NCBI RefSeq assembly: GCF_963678795.1
Contig: NZ_OY787452.1
Location: forward strand, 186,001-250,000
Reading direction: 5' to 3'
Source of the DNA: an uncultured Methanoregula sp.
GTDB lineage: Archaea > Halobacteriota > Methanomicrobia > Methanomicrobiales > Methanospirillaceae
DNA length: 64,000 nucleotides
The notes beneath the pieces were generated by a model. That model did no database searches and was not told the DNA's origin. It was given only the letters and a program-made list of their open reading frames with translations. This document shows, in pieces, positions 1 through 8,829 of this stretch. A program made the translations under genes and the position numbers. Numbering within the stretch: position 1 is the first letter of the stretch; every line of letters begins with the position of its first letter.

Positions 1-84
1 CAAAGAATTCTAAAAAACCGGGCAGAATTGCAGAAAAGATAAAATGTTCTCCCGGTTCTACGCGATTATACAGCAGTATAACCG

Positions 85-888
85 CTATCGGGCCGTAAGA
101 TAATCCATGATCTGTTCAAGAACCCGTGGGTTCCGGAGGAGGTTGATATGGCAGTATTGATCGATGGGAATCAGATCTAAGGTATCATCCTGATCTGCCG
201 GAATAATATCAAGGGTGACTCCCGGGATGATCGACTCTTTATGGGCAACAATACCATCCCCGTTCCCCGTCATGAAGTACTCTCCACTCTCTGATGATTC
301 CCAGGTTTTCCCTTCAAAAAGCGGGAAAAATGCAGGAATGGAATACGGGTTTGCTGTCACGATCATGCGGTAGGTGATATCCTTTCGTATCCCTGCAACC
401 CGGAGTTGTTGCATTGTTCTGCTGGCAGGCCGGACATCCTGGACAAGGGGATCTGCATCCGGATCAAAACCCTGGGGAACAAAGACGCCGTTCAGCTGTG
501 CGATGATCCCCGGGCCATACACCGGGTTGAAGAAGAGCTCTGCCAGGGCAGAACCGTTGTTGGGAGGACCAATACCGATCAGCTGGCGGACCTTTTCCTG
601 ACGGGTGTTCCCGTCCCTGACTTCAAGAAAATACCGGGCAATACAGGTCCCGATGGAATGGCATACAATATCGATATCACCCTCGTAACTATGATCCCTC
701 CGGAGATTATGGATGTAATCTGCAAGAGCAATGGAAATATCTTCGAGAGATGAGGTCTGCATCCTGGAATGATCGAATTTGTGGCAGGGAATTTTTGCTG
801 CATCAAGCCTCTGGCAGAGCCTTTTCCAGATCCCGGGATGACTGTTCCACCCATGAACGAGAACAACAGGAACCGGCATTGAGTTCAT
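85..888 (-). CDS. alpha/beta hydrolase, lipase-like
   Basis: A 267-residue alpha/beta-hydrolase probably acting on an ester or lipid. The oxyanion-hole motif VHGW is at residues 11-14, the nucleophile elbow CHSIG puts the serine at 78, and a lipase-style GPPNNGS segment is at 108-113. Asp211 (in NGDGIVAH) and His247 (in CHINL) are the likely remaining triad members. No signal peptide or membrane segment is seen, so it should be cytoplasmic. It is divergent from the RuBisCO gene with about 300 bases between. A start at the second Met (residue 4) is equally possible. The substrate cannot be told from sequence. Confidence 0.8.
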   Translation of the reverse strand: MNSMPVPVVLVHGWNSHPGIWKRLCQRLDAAKIPCHKFDHSRMQTSSLEDISIALADYIHNLRRDHSYEGDIDIVCHSIGTCIARYFLEVRDGNTRQEKVRQLIGIGPPNNGSALAELFFNPVYGPGIIAQLNGVFVPQGFDPDADPLVQDVRPASRTMQQLRVAGIRKDITYRMIVTANPYSIPAFFPLFEGKTWESSESGEYFMTGNGDGIVAHKESIIPGVTLDIIPADQDDTLDLIPIDQYCHINLLRNPRVLEQIMDYLTAR

Positions 889-1195
889 ACCATAACTATG
901 TCTCTCAAAGACGATAGGTTAAACGATCCTGGTATCGTGGTTTCTCCGGCTGTTTCATAGTAACGGGATATCACGAATCACAGATCCTGTTCATTTTAAC
1001 GGATGGAATTTGGGCTGAACATAACATACTCGCAAAACTGCCTTTTTTCTTTGAATTATGGCGGGTTGCAGCCAGTACTTCAATACCCATGAAATATCCG
1101 GCAGGTCTGCCTGTTTCACCATTACATGCGGTCCCACGGTACCCCATTGTGCACCTTTTTTAACCGGCATATCCTTTACAGGTACAGGGATTACC
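889..1195. other. divergent intergenic region upstream of RuBisCO
   Basis: This 307-base gap separates two divergent genes and must hold both promoters. An in-frame extension of the RuBisCO frame back to 1058 exists, but its translation is Cys/Thr-rich and unlike any RuBisCO N-terminus, so I treat it as non-coding leader. A short purine run GGGA at about 1187-1190 could be the RBS for the ATG at 1196. Confidence 0.5.
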
Positions 1196-2488
1196 ATGGC
1201 GATTGACTGGTATAATGAATTTGTTGATCTGAACTACACTCCGGCGCGGGACGATCTCGTCTGCCTGTTTTATTTTGAACCGGCTGCAGGTATCGGGAAG
1301 GAAGAGGCAGCCGGCCGCATAGCCTCCGAGAGTTCTACGGGTACCTGGACAACGCTCTTCACCATGCCGCCGCGGATGAAAGCACTCCAGGCAACGGCAT
1401 TTGAGATCGAAGGAAATTTTGTCAAGATTGCCTATCCTCTCGCACTCTGGGAAGAAGGTAATGCCGTCCAGCTGATGAGCGGGATTGCAGGGAACATCTT
1501 CGGGATGAAAGCGCTCAAAAACCTGCGGCTTGTTGATGTCTCATTCCCTCAGGCGTACCTGAAACATTTCAGGGGCCCGCACTTTGGCAATGACGGGATC
1601 CGGAAGATGATGAAGATCACAAAACGCCCGCTGACCGGTGCGGTACCCAAGCCCAAGATCGGCTTTACGGCAAAGGAGCATGCCGAGGTCGGGTACGAGA
1701 CCTGGATGGGCGGGTTCGATTTCGTCAAGGACGACGAGAACCTGACCTCGGTCTCGTTCAACCGGTTCGATGACCGGGTGAAACTGATGACGAAACTGCG
1801 GGACAAGGCAGAGAAGGAGACCGGCGAGAAGAAATCCGCGTTCCTGAATATCACGGCCGATACCGAGACGATGAAGAAGCGGGCGGATCTTCTCGCGGAG
1901 TATGACTGGAACTATTGCATGATCGATGTAGTGGTAGCAGGGACTGCGAGTGTTATGACGATGCGGGATTACTGCTCCGATCTCGGGCTTGCCATACACG
2001 CCCACCGGGCTATGCACGCAAGCTTTGACCGGAACCCCAAACATGGTATTTCAATGCAGTTTTTGGCAAAACTCATGCGTCTTGTCGGGGTCTCGCAGAT
2101 CCATACCGGCACCGCGGTCGGGAAACTGACCGGCTCAAAGAAGGAGTCCCTTGCGCTCGCAAACCTCCTGCGTGAGAAGAAAACCGAATCAGTCGAAGGG
2201 ATGCTGCTCGAACAGGACTGGGGAAAGATCAGGACCGCGTTCCCGGTCTCATCCGGCGGCCTGCATCCCGGCCTTGTCCCGGATGTGATGGACATCTACG
2301 GGACCGAGATGGTCCTGCTCGTCTCCGGGGGCATTCACGGGCACCCGAAGGGTACCCGGGCCGGCGCTAAGGCGACCATGCAGGCGATAGAAGCGTGGCA
2401 GGAAGGCATGACGCTCGAAGAGAAAGCAAAGAAGGCAAAGGAGCTCAAGGGAGCTCTTGAGAAGTGGGGATACTACAAGCCGAAGTGA
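1196..2488 (+). CDS. rbcL: ribulose-bisphosphate carboxylase large subunit, archaeal form III
   Basis: A 430-residue RuBisCO, the normal size for archaeal form III. Active-site blocks are all present: KPK at 152-154, the carbamylated-lysine motif FDFVKDDEN with KDDE at 178-181, HAHR at 268-271, IHTGT with His303, SSGG at 352-355 and the SGGIHGHPKG phosphate loop at 377-386. It fixes CO2 on ribulose-1,5-bisphosphate. In archaea the substrate comes from AMP/nucleoside salvage or, where phosphoribulokinase exists, from the reductive hexulose-phosphate pathway. The ATG at 1196 is chosen because the protein then starts at the usual N-terminus with an Asp-Trp-Tyr. No small subunit or phosphoribulokinase is in the window. 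A Fae-Hps fusion lies 13 kb downstream. Confidence 0.95.
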   Translation: MAIDWYNEFVDLNYTPARDDLVCLFYFEPAAGIGKEEAAGRIASESSTGTWTTLFTMPPRMKALQATAFEIEGNFVKIAYPLALWEEGNAVQLMSGIAGNIFGMKALKNLRLVDVSFPQAYLKHFRGPHFGNDGIRKMMKITKRPLTGAVPKPKIGFTAKEHAEVGYETWMGGFDFVKDDENLTSVSFNRFDDRVKLMTKLRDKAEKETGEKKSAFLNITADTETMKKRADLLAEYDWNYCMIDVVVAGTASVMTMRDYCSDLGLAIHAHRAMHASFDRNPKHGISMQFLAKLMRLVGVSQIHTGTAVGKLTGSKKESLALANLLREKKTESVEGMLLEQDWGKIRTAFPVSSGGLHPGLVPDVMDIYGTEMVLLVSGGIHGHPKGTRAGAKATMQAIEAWQEGMTLEEKAKKAKELKGALEKWGYYKPK

Positions 2489-2519
2489 GATCGGATTTTC
2501 CAAAAAAAAAATATTTTCT

Positions 2520-2532
2520 CCCGGGTTTTTTG
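2520..2532 (+). terminator. T-tract terminator after RuBisCO
   Basis: A CCCGGG core is followed directly by a run of six T (2526-2531), about 35 bases after the RuBisCO stop. Archaeal termination mainly needs the T tract. The next gene is convergent, which fits a terminator here. Confidence 0.4.
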
Positions 2533-2647
2533 TTTTGATTTTCCTCGCTCTGCACAGGAATCTGCCGGGGCTCTTCAGGATGTTGCGTTGAATTTCGGGA
2601 AACACCGCGTTGGATATCTTTCGAATTGGGCAAAACATTAAAAAAAG

Positions 2648-5600
2648 TCAGTTGTCTTTCCGGAAGAGCGCCGGGTTCTGCCGGCGGATCCACCAGCGCC
2701 GGATCATGAACGCTCCGCAGAGACAGATTACTCCGATAGCACCAACAACCGCGATGGCCGGGAGCGGGAAGCCGGATGAATTCATCGGGGCCGGTACGGC
2801 AGTGGTCTGGCTGGCGACAGGGGCAGGGCCTGCCGGTGGTGCAGCGTACGTCGGCGCTATGGTACCGGATCCCGGTGCCAGATCTCCAAACATCCTGGCG
2901 GTCGTTGATGGCGTTGCATTCTGCGCACTGCTGTTGAACTGCCCGGTGATCGCAAACCGCGAGAACCCGGACCCCGCTGCGGTGTAATATGCCTCGCCAT
3001 CGCGGATCGAATCCAGGGTTGTGGCAAGAGCCACCCAGGTATTCCCGGTATTATGGAACAGGACGATCTCCTGCGGGATGAGGTTGTGCTCGTTCATCCA
3101 CGAGAGCGGGACGACAAAACTGATCTTAGTCTCGGTTATCTCTGTGTAGCGTGCCGGTGAGATATCGGCATACACGTACACAATTCCCGGCGGCGGGGGG
3201 ATGCCGGTGCCGGGCCCGGGCACCTCGGTGGCGGTCACGATCATGTCTTTGACGTCGACACCGGTCACGTCCACCCGGGTGAATGCGGTGTGGCCGACCT
3301 GGCCGATGTTCACGGAACTTGAGGACAGGGGTTGCTGCAGGGGGGCTTTCAATGCGGGATTTGCAGCAGATTTTGTGGAGGACCAGCCATCATCGCCGCT
3401 TCCGCCAATGGGTTGTGGAGCCGGGGTTGGTGTCGGGGTTGGCGTGGTTCCGGTAACCGTATATACCGCTGAACCGGTTGCGCCAAGGAGGTTCTTTGTG
3501 CTGCTTTCGTTGACAATCAGGTAGTAGGTACCGGCGGTTTTCCCGGTCAGGTCCACGCCGTCAATGGTCGTTGCGGTGGAAGCTGGCAGGGAAGGTATCC
3601 CGGTTTTTATTGCCGCTCCCGATGGCGTTGTAGTGCTCGTCCCGAGGAAGAGATCGACGTTCGTGAGGGTGCTGCCGGGATTGAGGGTAAGGCCGTTGAC
3701 AACCGTTCCAGCAGCCCCCGTAGTGATCCCCCCTGCCGTGAGGGTGACGTAGGGGCGCTGGAAGAGGTATGCGGCGCCGGATTGCGAACCGACGGTTCTG
3801 TTGTGATACGCGCCGACAAGTGCCCGGGAACCGTCGGATGAGAGCGATAAGGAACTGCCGAACCAGTCACTCGCTGCACCGCCGTTGAACTGTGCAGTAG
3901 CTGAAGAAGCGGAGGTTGTCCCGCTCCAGCCGGTGGCAGGCTCATCGAAGAGATACGCGGCACCGGCTTGCAAACCGGTGGATCTGTTGTGCCAGGCGCC
4001 GACAAGTGCCCGGGACCCGTCGGATGAGAGCGATACGGAATTGCCGAAGTTGTCATTCGTTGCTTCTCCGGTGAACCGTGCGGCAGCTGATGAGGCTGAT
4101 ATCGTCCCGCTCATTGGCGTGGGTATATCGAAGAGATATGCGGCCCCTGAGTCTGAACCGGCCGTGTCGTTGTAATACGCGCCGACAATCGCCCGGGACC
4201 CGTCAGATGAGAGCGATACGTAACTGCCGAACCAGTTATTCGCTGCACTGCCAGTGAATTGTGCGGTAGCTGATGAAGCGGAGGTTGTCCCGCTCCAGCC
4301 GGTGGCAGGCTTATCGAAGAGATACGCGGCACCTGCGTTTGAACCGGCAGTGCTGTTTTTATATGCGCCGACCATCGCCCGGGACCCGTCGGATGAGAGC
4401 GATACGTAACTGCCGAACCAGTCATTCGCTGCACCGCCGGTGAACCGTGCGGTAGCTGATGAAGCGGAGGTTGTCCCGCTCCAGCCGGTGGCAGGCTTAT
4501 CGAAGAGATACGCGGCACCTGCGTTTGAACCGGCAGTGCTGTTTTTATATGCGCCGACCATCGCCCGGGACCCGTCGGATGAGAGCGATACGTAACTGCC
4601 GAACCAGTCATTCGCTGCACCGCCGGTGAACCGTGCGGTAGCTGATGAAGCGGAGGTTGTCCCGCTCCAGCCGGCGGCAGGTTCATCGAAGAGATACGCG
4701 GCACCTGCTTCTGAACCGGCTGTGTCGTTGTTATATGCGCCGACAATTGCCCGGGACCCGTCAGATGAGAACGATACGGAAGTGCCGAAGTTGTCTCCCG
4801 CTGCGCCGCCGGTGAATGTCGCATCCGCTGATGAAGTGGAGGTTGTCCCGCTCCAGCCGGCGGCAGGCTTTTTGAAGATATACGCGGCACCTGCTTCTGA
4901 ACCGGCAGTACTGTTTTCAAGCGCGCCGACAATGACCCGGGAACCATCGGATGAGATCGCTACGGAATAGCCGACATCGTCAGCTATTGCGCTGCCGGTG
5001 AACCGTGCAGTCGCTGCCGAGACAGAGACCACCACCGGGTCGATGGTGAGCGGGTAGACGGCACCGGTATCGTCAACGATCCACGAGAGTGTAGTTCCGT
5101 CGGTTGCAAGGGATGCCGGAAGTTGCCTGCCTTCCGCAGAGAACGCATGTAGGCCGGTGTACGCAAAGAGAGGTGTTCCCGATGTATCGCTGAGCGTGAG
5201 CGTCTGATCGTCTTTGATGGTGAACGAACCGTTACCCGTGAGCCCGAACCGGACCTGCAGCGGGCCGTTGCCCGGCGGGCGGCCCGTGATGGTCAGGCCC
5301 TGCTCCACGCCGTTGTCATTGTTCCTGTACCACTCCGAAAACTCCGGCCGGACAATCTCCAGCTGGCGCCCGCTGGCCCGGGCAACTCCGCTCCCGGCAG
5401 CGGACAGGTTGTCGTCTCTCCCGATCCCGGCAAGGGTCAGCCCGAAAGCGGTATCCGGGCCGGAGAAGTGTGCCGTGCCGTCACCCGTGTAGGTGAACGT
5501 GATCCGGTTCATTGCATTGCGGGCGTACCATGTGCCGGTCGCTTCGTTACAGGAGAATTCATGGAGCGTGTTTTGGATCAGGGTGCGGAGCGCCACAGCC

Positions 5601-5890
5601 TCAGCCGGTGGGAGGTTTTCATCGATCACGGTGAAGGGGTCTGCTTCGTTCCTGTCCGTGCGGGGTGCAATAATACCTGCCGGCTGCCGGGTATTATTTG
5701 CCGGCCGGACGATCTCCCCGGATCCGGTATGATCCGGGGTTATCAACGGGGAAATGTCCGGAAGGGACATGCCGGAAATGGTTGTGAGTTCCCCTGCAGT
5801 AACCGCGGGAATCGCCGGTAAAAAAATGAGGATCAGGATAACAAAGAGCAGCAGCCGGTATCGCAGGTTCGTTGAAACTCCTCCACGCAT
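2648..5890 (-). CDS. surface protein with FG-GAP-like repeats and PGF-pre-PGF domain
   Basis: A secreted or cell-surface protein of about 1080 residues. It opens with a signal peptide (RYRLLLFVILILIF core), then a region with a terminal strand pattern typical of surface adhesins, then seven repeats of about 62 residues each holding SSDGSR followed by VGA and GAAYLF, which fit a beta-propeller of the integrin FG-GAP type. A CARDB-like beta domain, a Thr-Pro linker and a domain matching PGF-pre-PGF (motif around ISPARYTEITETKISFVV) follow. A final membrane helix ends in an Arg-rich tail. The ATG at 5890 is preferred over the GTG at 5908 because the signal peptide then has normal length. Likely role: cell envelope adhesion or structure. 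Confidence 0.85.
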   Translation of the reverse strand: MRGGVSTNLRYRLLLFVILILIFLPAIPAVTAGELTTISGMSLPDISPLITPDHTGSGEIVRPANNTRQPAGIIAPRTDRNEADPFTVIDENLPPAEAVALRTLIQNTLHEFSCNEATGTWYARNAMNRITFTYTGDGTAHFSGPDTAFGLTLAGIGRDDNLSAAGSGVARASGRQLEIVRPEFSEWYRNNDNGVEQGLTITGRPPGNGPLQVRFGLTGNGSFTIKDDQTLTLSDTSGTPLFAYTGLHAFSAEGRQLPASLATDGTTLSWIVDDTGAVYPLTIDPVVVSVSAATARFTGSAIADDVGYSVAISSDGSRVIVGALENSTAGSEAGAAYIFKKPAAGWSGTTSTSSADATFTGGAAGDNFGTSVSFSSDGSRAIVGAYNNDTAGSEAGAAYLFDEPAAGWSGTTSASSATARFTGGAANDWFGSYVSLSSDGSRAMVGAYKNSTAGSNAGAAYLFDKPATGWSGTTSASSATARFTGGAANDWFGSYVSLSSDGSRAMVGAYKNSTAGSNAGAAYLFDKPATGWSGTTSASSATAQFTGSAANNWFGSYVSLSSDGSRAIVGAYYNDTAGSDSGAAYLFDIPTPMSGTISASSAAARFTGEATNDNFGNSVSLSSDGSRALVGAWHNRSTGLQAGAAYLFDEPATGWSGTTSASSATAQFNGGAASDWFGSSLSLSSDGSRALVGAYHNRTVGSQSGAAYLFQRPYVTLTAGGITTGAAGTVVNGLTLNPGSTLTNVDLFLGTSTTTPSGAAIKTGIPSLPASTATTIDGVDLTGKTAGTYYLIVNESSTKNLLGATGSAVYTVTGTTPTPTPTPAPQPIGGSGDDGWSSTKSAANPALKAPLQQPLSSSSVNIGQVGHTAFTRVDVTGVDVKDMIVTATEVPGPGTGIPPPPGIVYVYADISPARYTEITETKISFVVPLSWMNEHNLIPQEIVLFHNTGNTWVALATTLDSIRDGEAYYTAAGSGFSRFAITGQFNSSAQNATPSTTARMFGDLAPGSGTIAPTYAAPPAGPAPVASQTTAVPAPMNSSGFPLPAIAVVGAIGVICLCGAFMIRRWWIRRQNPALFRKDN
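3783..5010 (-). repeat. 186-bp tandem repeats inside the surface-protein gene
   Basis: The FG-GAP-like units repeat with an exact 186-base period in the centre: the same phrase (GATGAAGCGGAGGTTGTCCC) starts at 4272, 4458 and 4644. The middle units are almost identical in DNA, which points to recent tandem duplication or gene conversion, while the outer units have diverged. Confidence 0.85.
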
Positions 5891-6350
5891 GATTCTTGTT
5901 AAGAACACGCGGAATTCCCATACCCTGTCATCTTCCTGAAATCAGCCGATTCTGCACATGCGTTGCAGATCCGGATGTGTTGGCTTCCCCCGATGTTCTT
6001 AACCGAATTATTCAGTATTGAATATGTTAAATTTTGTTTATTGAATTTCATATAGAATGGATTATTATACATTTTAAAAAAAACCGGCAATAATTTCCTG
6101 CACGGACCCCGTGGTCAGCCGGAAAACCGCCCGCGTACCCGTATATATCCCTCCCGGGATCTCCCCTCCCGCATCTCCCGCGTCAGCCACTGCTCACTAT
6201 CAGCGGTTTTGGGAAATTCCCGCAGCGGTTCCACCCATCCACACCGTGAAGAACCGGTGGGATGCCTCTTTGGGACCACGCTGGGCAAAGTCCTTTTTCA
6301 AAATAAAAAAGTGCCATAATCTTCATTACCCCCCGCTCCCATCGCACTGT
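5891..6350. other. AT-rich divergent promoter region
   Basis: No credible gene is seen in this gap. The stretch at 5995-6080 is far more AT-rich than its surroundings and holds a small inverted repeat ATTCA-GTAT-TGAAT at 6010-6023, so it probably carries the promoter of the leftward surface-protein gene. An A-rich tract at about 6299-6310 may be the TATA element of the small gene at 6351. The open frame running back to 6111 has proline-rich nonsense composition. Confidence 0.5.
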
Positions 6351-6545
6351 ATGCACGACATCAAAGCCAGCAAGAAGATGGAAAACGGTATTGTTGTCTC
6401 CTTTGAAGTGGATGGCAGGAATCAGTTTGAGTCATTCAATTACCAGGAGCTTGTCGACCTGAAGATCAACGCGCTCGACCTGCTCGACCGGCCCATGTCC
6501 TACAAGATCGACAGGGCGGCACGCAAGATTATCTCGAAGAAGTAA
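6351..6545 (+). CDS. small conserved-looking hypothetical protein
   Basis: A 64-residue soluble protein of unknown function. It is charged and reads like a compact fold (motifs GIVVSFEVDGRNQFESF and LDLLDRPMSYKIDRAARKI). The ATG at 6351 follows an A-rich promoter-like tract at the right distance. The longer open frame from 6111 is rejected on composition. It lies about 90 bases before the ArsR-flavodoxin gene but outside its operator, so it is probably a separate transcript. Confidence 0.65.
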   Translation: MHDIKASKKMENGIVVSFEVDGRNQFESFNYQELVDLKINALDLLDRPMSYKIDRAARKIISKK

Positions 6546-6599
6546 CTTCTCTTTTTCTTTCGGTTCTGAAATCTGCACAGGAATATTCAACGCAATCAA

Positions 6600-6627
6600 T
6601 ATAAGTGTATAAGCAAACACTTATACA
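6600..6627 (+). promoter_or_regulatory. palindromic operator/promoter of the redox operon
   Basis: Two overlapping inverted repeats lie just before the ATG at 6634: TATAAGTGT (6600-6608) with ACACTTATA (6617-6625), and TGTATAAG (6606-6613) with CTTATACA (6620-6627). The TATA-like left arm is at the distance expected for an almost leaderless mRNA, so a bound regulator would block TBP or the start site. ArsR proteins bind such 12-2-12-like palindromes, so autoregulation by the first gene is likely. Confidence 0.7.
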
Positions 6628-6633
6628 GAATCC

Positions 6634-7524
6634 ATGGACCCGTGCAACAAGTGCAAAGTATGCAACCATCTCTGCGAGATTGTCCCCGCAATGGCCGGGA
6701 CGTTCAAGGCCCTTGGCGATCTCACCCGCCTCCAGGTAATCTACCTGCTCGCAACTGACACCAGCGGGACGCTCGGGGTCAGTGAGCTTGCGTCCCGCCT
6801 CGGTATCTCGCAACCTGCCGTATCGCAGCATCTCAAGACCCTGAAAGCGGAGGGACTTGTCGATTCGCGGCGGGAGGGATTCTATGTCTACTACACGATC
6901 AACCGGGATCGCATCGTGCAGTTCCGGGAACACTTCGAGCTGATGTACGCAACCGTCATGGAAAACTGCAGCAGGGAACTTGTCCGGAAGTCTAATCGGG
7001 ACCGGAATATCCGGGCATGCGTGATCTTCTACTCGTATACCGGTGTGACCCGGGGGATAGCTGAGGGTATAAGAAATTCCAGCGGCTGCGACCTTATTGA
7101 AGTGAAGACCAAAACCGAGTACTCGACGTTCACGGCTTATACAACCGGTGTCCTCCGCTCCCGTAAGGGAGCCTGCGACGAGATCGTCTCCAAAGTGATC
7201 GATGTATCTGACTACGACCTCCTCATCATCGGCACACCGGTCTGGGCGTGGAAGCCTGCGCCTGCGATAAATGCCGCTGTCAGGGCTCTTTCCGGGTGTG
7301 AAGGTAAGATGGCCGTGACGTTTGTCACCTGCTGCGACCAGCCGGGCGAAGCCCTCCCGCTCCTGAACAGGGCACTGTCAGAACGCGGCATCGAAGTGAT
7401 GGCGGAGATCAGCCTGACAAAAGAGGACACGAAAAACCCGGCCGTGGGCAATGAACTGCTTGCAAGGATTGCCGCTGCATTCCCGGTCCGGATCGAGGAT
7501 GAAGAACGAACAACTACCCCATAA
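6634..7524 (+). CDS. ArsR-type regulator fused to flavodoxin, with N-terminal Cys motif
   Basis: A 296-residue fusion. Residues 1-14 hold C-x2-C-x2-C-x3-C (C4, C7, C10, C14), the spacing of a ferredoxin [4Fe-4S] site. Residues 20-110 are an ArsR winged helix (recognition segment GISQPAVSQHLKTL at 57-70, wing near 80-90). From about 127 a flavodoxin domain begins, with FMN-loop sequence SYTGVTRG at 134-141 and the GTPVWAWKPAPA segment typical of the family. It is the first gene of a six-gene operon and starts 7 bases after a palindrome. Inferred role: a redox or metal sensor that represses its own operon and reads its signal through the Cys site and/or flavin. Cluster type and ligand are unknown; a Zn site is the alternative. 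Confidence 0.85.
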   Translation: MDPCNKCKVCNHLCEIVPAMAGTFKALGDLTRLQVIYLLATDTSGTLGVSELASRLGISQPAVSQHLKTLKAEGLVDSRREGFYVYYTINRDRIVQFREHFELMYATVMENCSRELVRKSNRDRNIRACVIFYSYTGVTRGIAEGIRNSSGCDLIEVKTKTEYSTFTAYTTGVLRSRKGACDEIVSKVIDVSDYDLLIIGTPVWAWKPAPAINAAVRALSGCEGKMAVTFVTCCDQPGEALPLLNRALSERGIEVMAEISLTKEDTKNPAVGNELLARIAAAFPVRIEDEERTTTP

Positions 7525-7540
7525 AAAAAGACGTGAAGCC

Positions 7541-8026
7541 ATGAAGACCTGTATCATCTATCACTCCCATTCAGGGAACACGCGTGGCGTGGCAGAACGC
7601 GTGAAGACTGCCTGCGGGGGAGAACTCATCGAAATAAAACTCAAAGAGGGGCATTCATCGCCCGTTGCCTGCTTCCTCGGGCTGTTCCGCTTACTGAAGC
7701 ATGAAACCGATCCCATCGAGCCGGCAACGATCGACCTCTCCGCTTTCGATTGTGTCGTAATCGGGACCCCTGTCTGGGCAAGAAAATCTACTCCGGCGAT
7801 ATCCGCGGCGGTTGTTGCAATGAAAGAGTGCAGCGGGAAAAGAGCGGTCCTCTTTGCTACCTGCGGGAAAGCTGCAGGGGAGACCCTCCCCCTCCTTGCC
7901 CGGTCACTTGAAGCACGGGGCATGACGGTCACCGGGCAGTTTGTCTTCACGAGCCAGGATCTCCGTGATGACAACAAGGTGAATGCGCTGGCAGAGTGTG
8001 TGAACCAGACGGGAAGAGCGTTATGA
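7541..8026 (+). CDS. flavodoxin family protein
   Basis: A 161-residue single-domain flavodoxin: the FMN phosphate loop HSHSGNTRG is near residue 8, GTPVWARKSTPA near 79 and ATCGKAAGETLPLL near 108. It is closely similar to the flavodoxin half of the preceding regulator, so one probably arose from the other. It starts at the ATG at 7541, 16 bases after the regulator, and its stop overlaps the next start (ATGA). The longer frame back to 7451 overlaps the regulator and is rejected. Likely an electron carrier serving the downstream proteins. Confidence 0.85.
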   Translation: MKTCIIYHSHSGNTRGVAERVKTACGGELIEIKLKEGHSSPVACFLGLFRLLKHETDPIEPATIDLSAFDCVVIGTPVWARKSTPAISAAVVAMKECSGKRAVLFATCGKAAGETLPLLARSLEARGMTVTGQFVFTSQDLRDDNKVNALAECVNQTGRAL

Positions 8027-8829
8027 AGACCATAATCTATTATTTCACCGGCACCGGCAACTCGCTTGCTGCTGCAAAAAAGATCGCCGCCGTCCTGGGG
8101 GACTGCGAGATGGTGCCGGTTGCATTGCTGCAGAATGCACCTGCAGAGATCCTCCCGGGCGCAGACCGTGTCGGTATCGTCTGCCCGGTATACGATGCCG
8201 GCGTACCCCGCATTGTTGCCGAATTCGCCGGGCGCCTTGACCTTTCCCGGGCCGGCTATACATTTGCCGTCGTGACCATGGGGGGCATGGGAGTATCGGC
8301 CCTCCACCAGCTCAACGCGATTCTCACAAAGGTGCATGGCAGGAAACTCGATGCAGCGTTTGCGGTAAAGATGCCCGGGAATTTCCCACCGGTGGGAAAA
8401 ATTGCAGCCCCGGAAAAACAGCAGAAGATCCTTAAATCCACGGATGCCCGGCTCGCAGAGATTGCCCGGACAATCGACAAGGGTCTTCTCGTACCTCCCG
8501 GGTTTTCCCCGGTCTCCTCCCTGATGAGATCCTTTCTGTATCCGCCATTTTATAAAAACGTCCACGAGATGGACAAGGCCTTCTCCGTTTCCGATGCCTG
8601 CACCTCCTGCGGGACTTGTACTAAGGTCTGCCCGGTAGGGAACATCACTCTGGTAAATAAACGGCCATCATGGCAGCATCATTGTGAACTCTGCTGTGCC
8701 TGCCTGCATTTCTGTCCTGTCGAAGCGATCCAGCTCCACATGATGCAGGGAACTGCCGGAAGAGGACGGTACCGGCACCCGGATCTGACGGCAGCGGACA
8801 TGAAAGCGCAGCGCGGGGAAGAATCGTGA
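8023..8829 (+). CDS. EFR1-type flavodoxin-ferredoxin fusion protein (copy 1)
   Basis: A 268-residue fusion: an N-terminal flavodoxin domain (FMN loop FTGTGNS at about 8-14) and a C-terminal 2[4Fe-4S] ferredoxin with CTSCGTCTKVCP and CELCCACLHFCP. It passes electrons between flavin and iron-sulfur clusters, probably in the cytoplasm. ATG at 8023 overlaps the stop of the flavodoxin gene, and its own stop overlaps the next start, so translation is coupled along the operon. The tail RYRHPDLTAADM is shared with the next gene, showing a tandem duplication of an EFR1-family gene. Confidence 0.9.
   Translation: MKTIIYYFTGTGNSLAAAKKIAAVLGDCEMVPVALLQNAPAEILPGADRVGIVCPVYDAGVPRIVAEFAGRLDLSRAGYTFAVVTMGGMGVSALHQLNAILTKVHGRKLDAAFAVKMPGNFPPVGKIAAPEKQQKILKSTDARLAEIARTIDKGLLVPPGFSPVSSLMRSFLYPPFYKNVHEMDKAFSVSDACTSCGTCTKVCPVGNITLVNKRPSWQHHCELCCACLHFCPVEAIQLHMMQGTAGRGRYRHPDLTAADMKAQRGEES

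Noticed and set aside
1058..1195. 46-codon N-terminal extension of RuBisCO
   Set aside because: Cys/Thr-rich sequence with no likeness to RuBisCO N-termini; the ATG at 1196 gives the standard length.
3783..5010. 186-base repeats considered as an array or satellite
   Set aside because: In-frame beta-propeller-like modules of the surface protein explain them.
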